Positions 54,528-63,164 of a DNA stretch of 64,000 nt are shown piece by piece. The stretch comes from JBGTCD01 sp041749015 (GTDB taxonomy: Bacteria > Bacteroidota > Bacteroidia > Cytophagales > Cyclobacteriaceae), in the NCBI GenBank assembly GCA_041749015.1, contig JBGTCD010000038.1, positions 1 to 64,000 of the forward strand, read 5' to 3'. The notes below the pieces were generated by a model, which was not told where the DNA came from, made no database searches, and saw only the letters and a program-made list of their open reading frames with translations. How positions within the stretch are numbered: the stretch's first letter is position 1; every line of letters starts with the position of its first letter. The position numbers were made by a program, and so were the translations under genes.

Positions 54528-55503
54528 GGAATTAAAAATAGCCGGGCACAAGATTGAGAGAGGTACTACCCTCCAAATCAAGGCCAAGATTGCCAGGCTC
54601 CCATCTCATACTGAAATTGACATCCCAATTATCGTCCACCGGTCATTAAATGATGGACCAGTGCTCCTGCTCATGGCAGGCATGCATGGTGATGAGATCA
54701 ACGGTATGGAAATAGTAAGACGTTGTATCAGAGATGAGTATAACCTCGTGGATAGGGGAACGACCATCTGCATTCCCATACTCAATATCTTCGGATTCAT
54801 CAATTTCTCAAGGGCGGTGCCTGATGGAAAAGATGTGAACAGGTCTTTTCCAGGAAACAAGACCGGGTCTTTGGCGAGCCGGGTGGCCTATTATATCATG
54901 AAGGAGGTCATTCCATTCATTGATTATGGAGTGGATTTTCACACAGGCGGTGCTGCACGTACCAACTATCCACAGATCAGGTGCCTGGTCAATGATCCGG
55001 TCAATAAAGAATTATCCGCGGCTTTTTACGCACCCTTTACCCTGCATTCTGTTTACAGGCCCAAGTCACTTCGTTTTTCTGCCGGTAAGCTTGGCAAAAG
55101 AATCATCGTATATGAAGGGGGTGAATCGTCAAGACTGGATGAGGATGCCATCCAGGAGGGTGTCAATGGTACCCTGAGACTGATGAAGCACTTAGGCATG
55201 CGGGAGGATGCACCTAAACCAGAATTTGAGAACAAGGTGCTGGTGCGGTCGTCCTGGATCAGGGCGAGAAATGCCGGACTGTTCAGACCCAGGGTCGTTT
55301 CGGGAGACTGGATCAAAAAGAATCAGGTAGTCGGTACCCTTACAGATCCCTTTGGGGAGTTTAGGGTCGAAATCAAAGCCCCAGTCGGTGGGTACATTGT
55401 AGGGCTTAACTATAATCCGGTAGTGAATATGGGTGATGCGCTCATGCACATTGGATTAGAAAATGGTAAGATCAGCGAACAACCTAGTGAAGGGTTTGAG
55501 TGA
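54520..55503 (+). CDS. Succinylglutamate desuccinylase/aspartoacylase (AspA/AstE) family protein
   Basis: The 327-residue protein is an M14-related zinc hydrolase: GMHGDEINGMEIVRR gives the first HxxE zinc motif, PDGKDVNRSFPG the substrate-binding NRSFPG, and YGVDFHTGGAARTNYPQIR the zinc-binding His. The C-terminal part is a barrel with lipoyl-like character (RVEIKAPVGGYIVGL). Family members cleave N-acyl amino acids. ATG 54520 overlaps rimK by 8 bp. Its stop shares one base with the sulfotransferase ATG, so the four genes from 53200 are translationally coupled. Confidence 0.92.
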   Translation: MHEELKIAGHKIERGTTLQIKAKIARLPSHTEIDIPIIVHRSLNDGPVLLLMAGMHGDEINGMEIVRRCIRDEYNLVDRGTTICIPILNIFGFINFSRAVPDGKDVNRSFPGNKTGSLASRVAYYIMKEVIPFIDYGVDFHTGGAARTNYPQIRCLVNDPVNKELSAAFYAPFTLHSVYRPKSLRFSAGKLGKRIIVYEGGESSRLDEDAIQEGVNGTLRLMKHLGMREDAPKPEFENKVLVRSSWIRARNAGLFRPRVVSGDWIKKNQVVGTLTDPFGEFRVEIKAPVGGYIVGLNYNPVVNMGDALMHIGLENGKISEQPSEGFE

Positions 55504-56195
55504 TGCTTTACTGGTGGCAATATATCAGAACATTAAAAATTATTTACTGGAAGCGGTTTAGAAATATTATTGCCCTGAAAAAAGGGCGCCACTATCAGAA
55601 ATTCATCATCCTGTGTACCGGTCGCACCGGCTCTACCTATTTACACACCTGTCTGAATTCCCATCCTAATGTATGTTCATTCGGAGATACGGGCCTGGGC
55701 TGGGGGGAGCAGTTAATCAAAACAAAATGGAAGCCCTATGCTAGGCACATCCATGCCATTGGGATGAAGGTATTTTATGAGCCAGGAGACCAGGAGGTTT
55801 TTTCCGAGATGAAGCTGCCTGATGATGTCAGGGTGATTCACCTGACAAGAAAAGATGAATTGGCCATGTACTACTCCAGGCTTAAAGCGGAGGCAACAGG
55901 CCTATGGACAGGGCCTTCAGATCGTGGTCCTAAGATCACCATTCAGGATCAGGAATTCCTACATTTCAAAAATGCTTACCTAACTACCGTAGCAGCTAAC
56001 CAACAGCAGCTTTCAGATTATAAAGTGCTGGATATTACCTACGAATCCCTGACCGAAGACACTGAAAAATCCCTTAATCAGATTCAGAAATTTTTAGGGG
56101 TCCGGCCCAAAAAACTCTTCTCCCTTTTGCCCAAACAGCGCGACTACCCACTCGAAGAAGGGATAGAGAACTATGGCGATTTGAGGGTGATGTAA
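55503..56195 (+). CDS. Sulfotransferase family protein
   Basis: The 230-residue protein has a PAPS-binding 5'-phosphosulfate loop CTGRTGSTYL (RTGST at residues 41-45) and the 3'-phosphate segment VIHLTRKDELAMYYSRLKA. It transfers sulfate from PAPS to an unknown acceptor. There is no signal peptide or clear membrane anchor. It overlaps the deacylase stop by 1 base and is the last gene of that run; the next gene, comEC, starts 85 bp later. Presence of a sulfotransferase here is unusual and hints at a sulfated or amino-acylated product. Confidence 0.88.
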   Translation: MLYWWQYIRTLKIIYWKRFRNIIALKKGRHYQKFIILCTGRTGSTYLHTCLNSHPNVCSFGDTGLGWGEQLIKTKWKPYARHIHAIGMKVFYEPGDQEVFSEMKLPDDVRVIHLTRKDELAMYYSRLKAEATGLWTGPSDRGPKITIQDQEFLHFKNAYLTTVAANQQQLSDYKVLDITYESLTEDTEKSLNQIQKFLGVRPKKLFSLLPKQRDYPLEEGIENYGDLRVM

Positions 56196-56280
56196 GCGTG
56201 TACCAAACATTTCAACAGGTTGGCTTGGGATAAATTTTTTTTGCACTTAAACACTAAATTTAATAATTTCAGGGATATAA

Positions 56281-58377
56281 TTGTCACCCTTGAATTTCTG
56301 GCTACCATACCCGTTTCTTCGGATTTCCTTGTTTTTTGCTATAGGGATATTAGCAGGGATTTATTTTCAGGAGTGGATTCCCGTGCAGATGGCAGGGGTA
56401 GTATTCATTTCCGGGATAGGGGTTTACTTATTTTTGACAGGTTTTTCTAAGCCGGAGCTGCTGATCCGGATTCATAATCAACTAGGCATGCTATCCCTGA
56501 TCCTAGTCATGACCGGTGGGTATCTTACCTGGTATTATCATACTGAGACCTATAGGTCAAGCCATTTGGTCCACCTGGAAGAGGAGGTGGCACTTTATGA
56601 GGCAATAGTCACCGGAATCCCTGAAGAGCGGGAAAAAACCTTTAGGGTGCCGGTGAGAATCAAAACGGCAATTTTAGATTCCAACAAAATTTTGGTGCAA
56701 GGTAAAATCCTGGTTTATTTTCCGAAGGATGCCCCAATACCTGTTTATGGAAACCAAATTGTGGTGAAGGGCAACCCTAAATCAATCCCACCGCCGCAAA
56801 ATCCTCATGAATTTGACTATGCCCGGTTTCTTTCCTTTCAGCAAATTCATCACCAGCAATTTCTTACCCAGGGAGATTGGAAAATAACAGGCCACCAGCC
56901 CCCATCTAAAATTTTGGAAGTGGCCTTTAAATTCCGGGCCAGGGCTGCGGAAATTTTGAAATCCAGTCTTTCCGATCACCACGGGCAGGCAGTGGCTTTG
57001 GCCCTGGTGCTTGGTGTCAAGGACGGGATTGATAATGAACTCAGAGATGCCTATGCTGCTGCCGGGGCCATGCATGTTCTGGCAGTATCGGGTTTGCATG
57101 TAGGCTTTATATATGGCGCCTTATTTTTGGCTTTGGGCCGATGGAGAAAAACAATCTATGGACGATGGATTCTGGCTATAGCAGGTCTTGGGATCTTGTG
57201 GTTTTATGCAATGGTGACGGGTCTTTCTCCTTCGGTATCCAGAGCAGTGACCATGTTTTCGTTTATCATTGTGGCTAATGTGTCCAACCGTACTACCAAT
57301 ATCTACAATACCCTGGCGGCCTCTGCTTTTGCTCTGCACTGCTACGATCCCTATCTCATCATGTCGGTGGGGTTTCAGCTTTCTTATGCCGCCGTTTTTG
57401 CTATTGTCATTATTCAGCCGCGATTGTATGCGCTCTATACCTTCAGAAATTTCTTCCTGGATAAAATATGGGTCATCACTACGGTTTCTATCGCAGCCCA
57501 GGCCGGTACCTTTATACTGGGCTTAGTGTACTTCAATCAATTTCCTGTTTATTTCATTTTCTCCAATTTAGTAGTTATACCTGGCGCCATGCTGATCCTG
57601 GGTCTTGGGATTTTGACCATCATTCTGGGATTGTTCACCGGCTTTGATGTTTACACAGGCCTGATATTGGAATACATCCTTCGAGCGGTAAATTACCTGG
57701 TATTTTTAATCGAAAATCTCCCCGGTAGTGTCATCAAGGATGCCTTGATTACCCCTTTCCAAGCCATTGTGTTAGGTTTCGGATTGACCTTTTCCGTTTT
57801 GTTATTGAGGCATTTCAGAGCCTATGCACTCTATGGTGCTCTGACGGCTTTACTTTTATTTCTGGCCCATGCTGCTATATCAGACTTTCATATTTTTAGC
57901 AAGGACTGTATTTACGTTTATAAAGTCCCAGGGCATTCAGTGATGGACATAATTTCCAACAGAAGGGCTTATACCTGGGCAGATGAGACCATTACTCAAG
58001 AACCGGCCAAAGCAGGATTTCATGTTGATTTGAACAGAAGGTATCATAAGGTGAAGCATACGCTGCCAGTGGCAGCATCTCATGAATTAGCATTTTCAAA
58101 AATGGGGCATGGGGCACTGATGGTCTTCAATGAGCAAAATATTTATATTATGGATGGTCCGGTGCCCACCCTTGAAGCCCCTTTGGTGGTGGACTATATA
58201 CTGATCACTAAAAATGCCCAGCGAAATCCTGACCTATTGGAGCAAATTAATTTTAACTTTATGATTATTGACAGCTCAAATAATTATTTTGCAGGGAGGT
58301 ACTGGGAGGATTTTTGTATAAAGCATGGCAAAAATCATCATAATGTTTCGACCTCAGGGGCTTATTCAATACCATAA
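56281..58377 (+). CDS. comEC: ComEC/Rec2 family competence membrane protein
   Basis: ComEC forms the inner-membrane DNA channel for natural transformation. The 698-residue product has N-terminal helices and a DUF4131-type OB region (about 50-210), then the competence domain with GVKDGIDNELRDAYAAAGAMHVLAVSGLHVGFIYG and about eight membrane segments. The C-terminal domain (about 530-698) is short and shows no HxHxDH, so it lacks an active metallo-beta-lactamase nuclease. The start is a TTG at 56281; a TTG at 56290 is the alternative. No other competence gene is adjacent. Confidence 0.9.
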   Translation: MSPLNFWLPYPFLRISLFFAIGILAGIYFQEWIPVQMAGVVFISGIGVYLFLTGFSKPELLIRIHNQLGMLSLILVMTGGYLTWYYHTETYRSSHLVHLEEEVALYEAIVTGIPEEREKTFRVPVRIKTAILDSNKILVQGKILVYFPKDAPIPVYGNQIVVKGNPKSIPPPQNPHEFDYARFLSFQQIHHQQFLTQGDWKITGHQPPSKILEVAFKFRARAAEILKSSLSDHHGQAVALALVLGVKDGIDNELRDAYAAAGAMHVLAVSGLHVGFIYGALFLALGRWRKTIYGRWILAIAGLGILWFYAMVTGLSPSVSRAVTMFSFIIVANVSNRTTNIYNTLAASAFALHCYDPYLIMSVGFQLSYAAVFAIVIIQPRLYALYTFRNFFLDKIWVITTVSIAAQAGTFILGLVYFNQFPVYFIFSNLVVIPGAMLILGLGILTIILGLFTGFDVYTGLILEYILRAVNYLVFLIENLPGSVIKDALITPFQAIVLGFGLTFSVLLLRHFRAYALYGALTALLLFLAHAAISDFHIFSKDCIYVYKVPGHSVMDIISNRRAYTWADETITQEPAKAGFHVDLNRRYHKVKHTLPVAASHELAFSKMGHGALMVFNEQNIYIMDGPVPTLEAPLVVDYILITKNAQRNPDLLEQINFNFMIIDSSNNYFAGRYWEDFCIKHGKNHHNVSTSGAYSIP

Positions 58378-58383
58378 GATAAG

Positions 58384-59166
58384 ATGATGGAAATGGAATA
58401 TATAGACTATGTTTGCTCGGAAAGGATCGGTTTTATCACCCTCAACCGGCCTGATAAAAGGAATGCATTAAATTTTAAAGTTGTAAAGGAACTGAAGGAG
58501 GCTTTTACAGAAGCGGGTAAGGATTCTTCAGTGAAGGTCATCATTTTAAGGGCCGAAGGGAGTGCGTTTTGTGCAGGGGCTGATCTGGAGTACTTGAAAC
58601 AGCTGCAAGCTAACTCTTATGAGGAAAACCTGGAGGATAGCAACCATCTGAAGGAACTGTTTCATATGATCTATACCATGGAAAAGGTGGTGATAGCCCA
58701 GGTACAGGGACATGCCATTGCCGGTGGTTGCGGTCTGGCTTCGGTTTGTGATTTTGCCTTTTCTGTTCCGGAGGCTCGATTTGGTTATACCGAGGTAAAA
58801 ATCGGCTTTGTACCGGCCATAGTGATGTTTTTTTTAATCAGAAAACTCGGGGAAGCCAGGGCCAGGAAATTGCTTTTATCCGGGGAGTTGATAGGTGCTG
58901 AATTGGCTAAGGAATATGGCATTTTGTATGAGGTTGTACGACCAGATGCACTTGCAGAAACAGTAATAAATTTTGCAAAAAACCTCATAGAAAACAATGC
59001 TGCTCAATCCATGGCCCTTACCAAAAATATGATTGCTGAAATCCAGTCTAAAGACATGGATGCAGGATTAAATTATGCTGCTGAGATGAATGCAAGCGCC
59101 AGGGCTACTGCTGACTGCCAACGTGGGATAGCAGCATTTTTGGAAAAGAAGAAGATAAAATGGTAA
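58384..59166 (+). CDS. Enoyl-CoA hydratase/isomerase family protein
   Basis: The 260-residue crotonase-fold protein has ILRAEGSAFCAGADLEYLKQ (first oxyanion-hole Gly) and HAIAGGCGLASVCDFAFSV (second), and RFGYTEVKIGFVPAIV, which supplies the usual catalytic Glu. It resembles methylglutaconyl-CoA hydratase-like members used in leucine breakdown, but the substrate is unproven. It starts 6 bp after comEC and precedes recQ by 35 bp, so the three share a strand but have no functional link. Confidence 0.93.
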   Translation: MMEMEYIDYVCSERIGFITLNRPDKRNALNFKVVKELKEAFTEAGKDSSVKVIILRAEGSAFCAGADLEYLKQLQANSYEENLEDSNHLKELFHMIYTMEKVVIAQVQGHAIAGGCGLASVCDFAFSVPEARFGYTEVKIGFVPAIVMFFLIRKLGEARARKLLLSGELIGAELAKEYGILYEVVRPDALAETVINFAKNLIENNAAQSMALTKNMIAEIQSKDMDAGLNYAAEMNASARATADCQRGIAAFLEKKKIKW

Positions 59167-59201
59167 GACATATTGCCCAACAGTAATCTATTCCTAAAAT
59201 A

Positions 59202-61115
59202 ATGGTGATGGAAAGTCCTGTAGAAATTTTGCGAAAGTACTGGGGCTATCAGAATTTCAGGCCGCTGCAGGAGGATATCATTCACTCTGTACTCAAAGGC
59301 CAGGACACCATGGCCCTCCTGCCTACCGGTGGGGGCAAATCCCTCTGCTACCAGGTGCCAGCTATGGTCAATGAAGGCCTATGTCTGGTGGTTTCACCAT
59401 TGATCTCACTTATGGAAGACCAGGTGGCCCAGCTGATCCAACAAAAAATCAGTGCCTTGTCCATCCATTCTGGACAGAGTAGAAGGGAAATCGATATCCT
59501 TTTAGACAACTGTATTTATGGTAAAGTAAAGTTTTTGTATGTCTCACCGGAAAGACTCAAAACGGATCTTTTTTTAGCCAGAGCTCAAAAAATGAATATT
59601 AACCTCCTTGCTGTAGATGAGGCGCATTGCATTGCAAAATGGGGGTACGATTTTCGGCCACCGTACCTGGAGATTGCCGCATTTAAAAAATCTCTTGACC
59701 AATCATTCCCAACCCTTGCCCTGACCGCTACAGCCACCACATCGGTAGTTCAGGAAATTGTAGAAAATCTGGAACTAGATGATCCCAGGATTTTCCAAAA
59801 GAGTTTTAGAAGGGATAATTTGGTGTATGTGGTAAGAAAAACCGAGGATAAACAGGGCAAGCTTAAGGAGATATTAACCAAGACTCAGGGCACAGCCATA
59901 GTATATACCGGTACGCGGAAAAAAACCACTGAAATAGCTGGATGGCTGAACAAACAGGGCATAGGGTCCGGGTACTATCATGGTGGACTGAGTTACCGGT
60001 TGCGTGGGGAAAAGCAAAAGGAGTGGATGACGGATAAAACACGGGTGATGGTTGCCACTAATGCCTTTGGCATGGGAATCAATAAATCGGACGTCAGAGC
60101 CATTGTGCATTTTGATACGCCTGCGGAACCGGAGTCTTATTACCAGGAAGCAGGCAGGGCAGGTCGCGATGGGGAACGGTCATTCGCTGTGGTACTTTAT
60201 GATCAGGCAGATATGGAGGACCACCACTATAAGGTTGAAGTCTCTCACCCGGATCCGGAAAAGTTGAGGAAGTACTATCAGGCATTAGCCAACTACTTTC
60301 AACTTGCTGTAGGAAGCGGATATATGGAAACCTACCCCATTGATATCGGTGATTTTTGCAATCAGTTTGAGCTCCCTGTTTCGGAGGCATATCATGTTTT
60401 AAAGCAGTTGGACCGGCTTGGTTTCATACAGCTTAACGAAGGGTTTTTACAGCCCTCGCGCCTCCATATCCGAGTTGATAAGAAAGCGCTGTATGAATTT
60501 CAGATCGCCAATGCAGTCTTTGACCCACTTATCAAGACGGTCTTAAGGTTGTATGGTGGGGAGCTTTTTACCGGATTCCTCAAGATAAATGAAGAGGAAA
60601 TAGCCAGGTTTGGAAATATGGAAAAAAAGGCCCTGATACAGCAACTTAGGGCGATAGAGCAGCAAAACATCCTCATTTACCAGGCTCAGATTGAAGGCCC
60701 AAACCTGACCTGGGTGCTGCCAAGGATGGATCCCAAAGAGTTGGAGATTGACGAAAAGTGGCTTCAGATGAGGAAAGAAAGTGAAATTCACAGACTTAAA
60801 ATCATGACCGAATACCTGGAGAAAGAGGAGGGGTGCAGAGAAATAGTTCTTTTGAAATATTTTGGTGAGGAGGCTGAGCCTTGCGGGCATTGTGATTTGT
60901 GCATTGAAAGAAAAAAACACATCAATGAGGATTTGTCGCAGGCTTATAAGGATCAGATTCTAATGCATATCGCAGAAAAGCCAATGGCAGTGGAGGTTTT
61001 GATGGACCTGCTTCAGCCAGAAGAAAAAGAAATTTTCCTCAGCCTTGTCAGGGAGATGGTAGACAAGGGGATTTTGGAATATGATAAAGCCTGGAGGCTG
61101 CACAAGGGGCGGTGA
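59202..61115 (+). CDS. recQ: RecQ family ATP-dependent DNA helicase without HRDC domain
   Basis: RecQ unwinds DNA 3' to 5' in repair and recombination. The 637-residue product has FRPLQEDIIHSVLKGQDTMALLPTGGGKS (Walker A), AVDEAHCIAKWGYDFRP (DEAH), the conserved YYQEAGRAGRDG motif VI, and the RQC zinc residues CREIVLLKYFGEEAEPCGHCDLC. It ends soon after the winged helix, so there is no HRDC domain, as in many shorter RecQ paralogues. It converges on the antiporter gene with a 4 bp gap. Confidence 0.95.
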   Translation: MVMESPVEILRKYWGYQNFRPLQEDIIHSVLKGQDTMALLPTGGGKSLCYQVPAMVNEGLCLVVSPLISLMEDQVAQLIQQKISALSIHSGQSRREIDILLDNCIYGKVKFLYVSPERLKTDLFLARAQKMNINLLAVDEAHCIAKWGYDFRPPYLEIAAFKKSLDQSFPTLALTATATTSVVQEIVENLELDDPRIFQKSFRRDNLVYVVRKTEDKQGKLKEILTKTQGTAIVYTGTRKKTTEIAGWLNKQGIGSGYYHGGLSYRLRGEKQKEWMTDKTRVMVATNAFGMGINKSDVRAIVHFDTPAEPESYYQEAGRAGRDGERSFAVVLYDQADMEDHHYKVEVSHPDPEKLRKYYQALANYFQLAVGSGYMETYPIDIGDFCNQFELPVSEAYHVLKQLDRLGFIQLNEGFLQPSRLHIRVDKKALYEFQIANAVFDPLIKTVLRLYGGELFTGFLKINEEEIARFGNMEKKALIQQLRAIEQQNILIYQAQIEGPNLTWVLPRMDPKELEIDEKWLQMRKESEIHRLKIMTEYLEKEEGCREIVLLKYFGEEAEPCGHCDLCIERKKHINEDLSQAYKDQILMHIAEKPMAVEVLMDLLQPEEKEIFLSLVREMVDKGILEYDKAWRLHKGR

Positions 61116-61119
61116 AGCC

Positions 61120-63096
61120 TCAGACTTTCAATTTTTTATGGAGGGCCATTATTTTCTCATAGTTCCCGAAAAGGTATAGAAGGTCATGCTGCTTAATTTT
61201 GGTATCCCCGGTTATTTCCACGATCACTTCATCATTCCGTTTGATGGCCAGCAATGTGACCTCATATTTTTGCCTTAATTGTGAATCGAGGATGGTTTTG
61301 CCTACGATGTCTTCATCCGGCTGGTCTACCCGCATGCAAATGATATCAATTCCCGGGATTTCACCCTTGAGAACGTTTTGATTCCATTTCAAGCTGTTAT
61401 CGTACCGCAACATTTCATAATTGTCAGCCCTTATTTTCCTGGTGAATTCCTCTACAACATCAATCGGGATGAGAAATTTATTCAAAACACGAGTTAGAAT
61501 TTCTACCGATGTTTCAAATTCTTCCGGTATCACCTCATCAGCACCTAGATCCAGGTTCTCCTCTACTTCATTCATAAATCTGGTTCTAGAAATAATGTGG
61601 ACGGTTTTGCTAATACTTCTGATTGCTGTGACAATCTTTTTTGTACCCATGGGATCAGATACAGCAATTACCGCAACTTTGGCATTATTGATATGTAAAT
61701 GCTCCAGGATAAATGGTTCTACTGCATCTCCAAAGATTATTTTCTCCCCTTTCTCCATCTCTGTTTTTACTGTGTTTGGATTGAGGTCTACAATCACATA
61801 AGGGATGTCTGCATCCCTTGCAGCATGGGCTACATTCCTGCCGTTTACCCCATAACCAATGATAACAAGATGGTTTTCCAGTTCATTAAGAGGTGAATCT
61901 TCGGGTTTTTGAAGATACTTCTTTTCCCTGCTACCCTTTAGGCTGATCCAGGTGGCAATACTGCCTGCATTGCCTAAAATAAATGGTGTGACCGCCATAC
62001 TTAAAATAGAGATACTGAGGAAATACTGATACACATCATCGGATAGCAGGTTGTACGCCATACCCGTTGCTGAGAGTATGAAAGCAAATTCCCCCACCTG
62101 GAATATCGAGAGGCCGACCATGGATACTGTTCGTTTTGGATACTTCAGCACCCTGGTAGCACCAGCCGCGATTAATCCTTTAATGACCATAGTGGTCAAA
62201 GTGATGAGAAGAATCCAACCAAGGTGGTCCCATAAAAAATTTAAATCCATCAGCATGCCTATGGATACAAAAAAGAAACTTGTGAAAATTTCTCTAAATG
62301 GTATAATGTTGCTGGTGGCCTGATGACTATACTCAGATTCAGAAATGATGAGTCCGGCAAACAGGGCACCCAGGGCCAGAGACAATCCCACATAAGATGT
62401 GAGCCAGGCTACGGAGAAGCAAATCACCACTATGGTAAGTATAAAAAGCTCTCTGCTTCGTGTTCTTGCTACAAAAAACAACAATTTTGGCACAATGTAC
62501 CTTGCACTGATCAGTAAAATTAACACTATGGCAACGACCTTAACCAATAGCCATAGCAGGGTGGTGGACACTTCTTCAGTGCCACCTGCGATCAATGGTG
62601 TGAACAAGATCATAGGCACTACTATGATGTCCTGAAATATCAGTATGGCCAGTGCTACCTTACCATGAGGCGTGCTCATTTCACCACGGTCGTTGAGTAA
62701 TTTGAGTACAATAGCAGTACTACTCAGTGAAAATAGAAAGCCAAGAAAGGTGGCTTCTGGCAAAGAAAAATCCAGTAATGTAGCAAAACCAATGGTAACT
62801 AAAATAGTAACTCCGACCTGAAGGGCACCCCCAATCAATACTGTGAATTTTATCGCTGCAAGGCTCTTCAGTGAAAATTCCAGTCCGATTATAAATAGAA
62901 GCAAAATCACCCCGATCTCAGCGAGTATTTCTACCTCGTGAGACGCTTCAATAAACCCCAGGGCATGAGGTCCGGCCACAATGCCTGTAATCAGAAATCC
63001 TAAAATGGTGGGCAGCTTAAATCGCTGGAAGAATAGAATTACCACCACTGAAAGGCCCAGAATGATGAGTAATTCAGATAAGATCGGTATTTCCAT
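61120..63096 (-). CDS. CPA2-type cation:proton antiporter with RCK (TrkA) domains
   Basis: The 658-residue protein has 12 to 13 membrane segments in its first 390 residues, including GFLITGIVAGPHALGF, FSLSSTAIVLKLLNDRG and LGALFAGLIISESEYSHQ. A TrkA-N Rossmann domain follows (HLVIIGYGVNGRNVAHAARD, about residue 410), then a TrkA-C domain (about 570-658). This is the KefB/KefC/YbaL architecture, which exchanges potassium or sodium for protons under control of nucleotide binding to the RCK part. It is transcribed alone. Confidence 0.94.
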   Translation of the reverse strand: MEIPILSELLIILGLSVVVILFFQRFKLPTILGFLITGIVAGPHALGFIEASHEVEILAEIGVILLLFIIGLEFSLKSLAAIKFTVLIGGALQVGVTILVTIGFATLLDFSLPEATFLGFLFSLSSTAIVLKLLNDRGEMSTPHGKVALAILIFQDIIVVPMILFTPLIAGGTEEVSTTLLWLLVKVVAIVLILLISARYIVPKLLFFVARTRSRELFILTIVVICFSVAWLTSYVGLSLALGALFAGLIISESEYSHQATSNIIPFREIFTSFFFVSIGMLMDLNFLWDHLGWILLITLTTMVIKGLIAAGATRVLKYPKRTVSMVGLSIFQVGEFAFILSATGMAYNLLSDDVYQYFLSISILSMAVTPFILGNAGSIATWISLKGSREKKYLQKPEDSPLNELENHLVIIGYGVNGRNVAHAARDADIPYVIVDLNPNTVKTEMEKGEKIIFGDAVEPFILEHLHINNAKVAVIAVSDPMGTKKIVTAIRSISKTVHIISRTRFMNEVEENLDLGADEVIPEEFETSVEILTRVLNKFLIPIDVVEEFTRKIRADNYEMLRYDNSLKWNQNVLKGEIPGIDIICMRVDQPDEDIVGKTILDSQLRQKYEVTLLAIKRNDEVIVEITGDTKIKQHDLLYLFGNYEKIMALHKKLKV

Positions 63097-63164
63097 AGAC
63101 TATTATTTTACTATTCTCAAATAGTAGTTTCATTGATAACAAAATCCTTTAGGGTGTATTTTAA

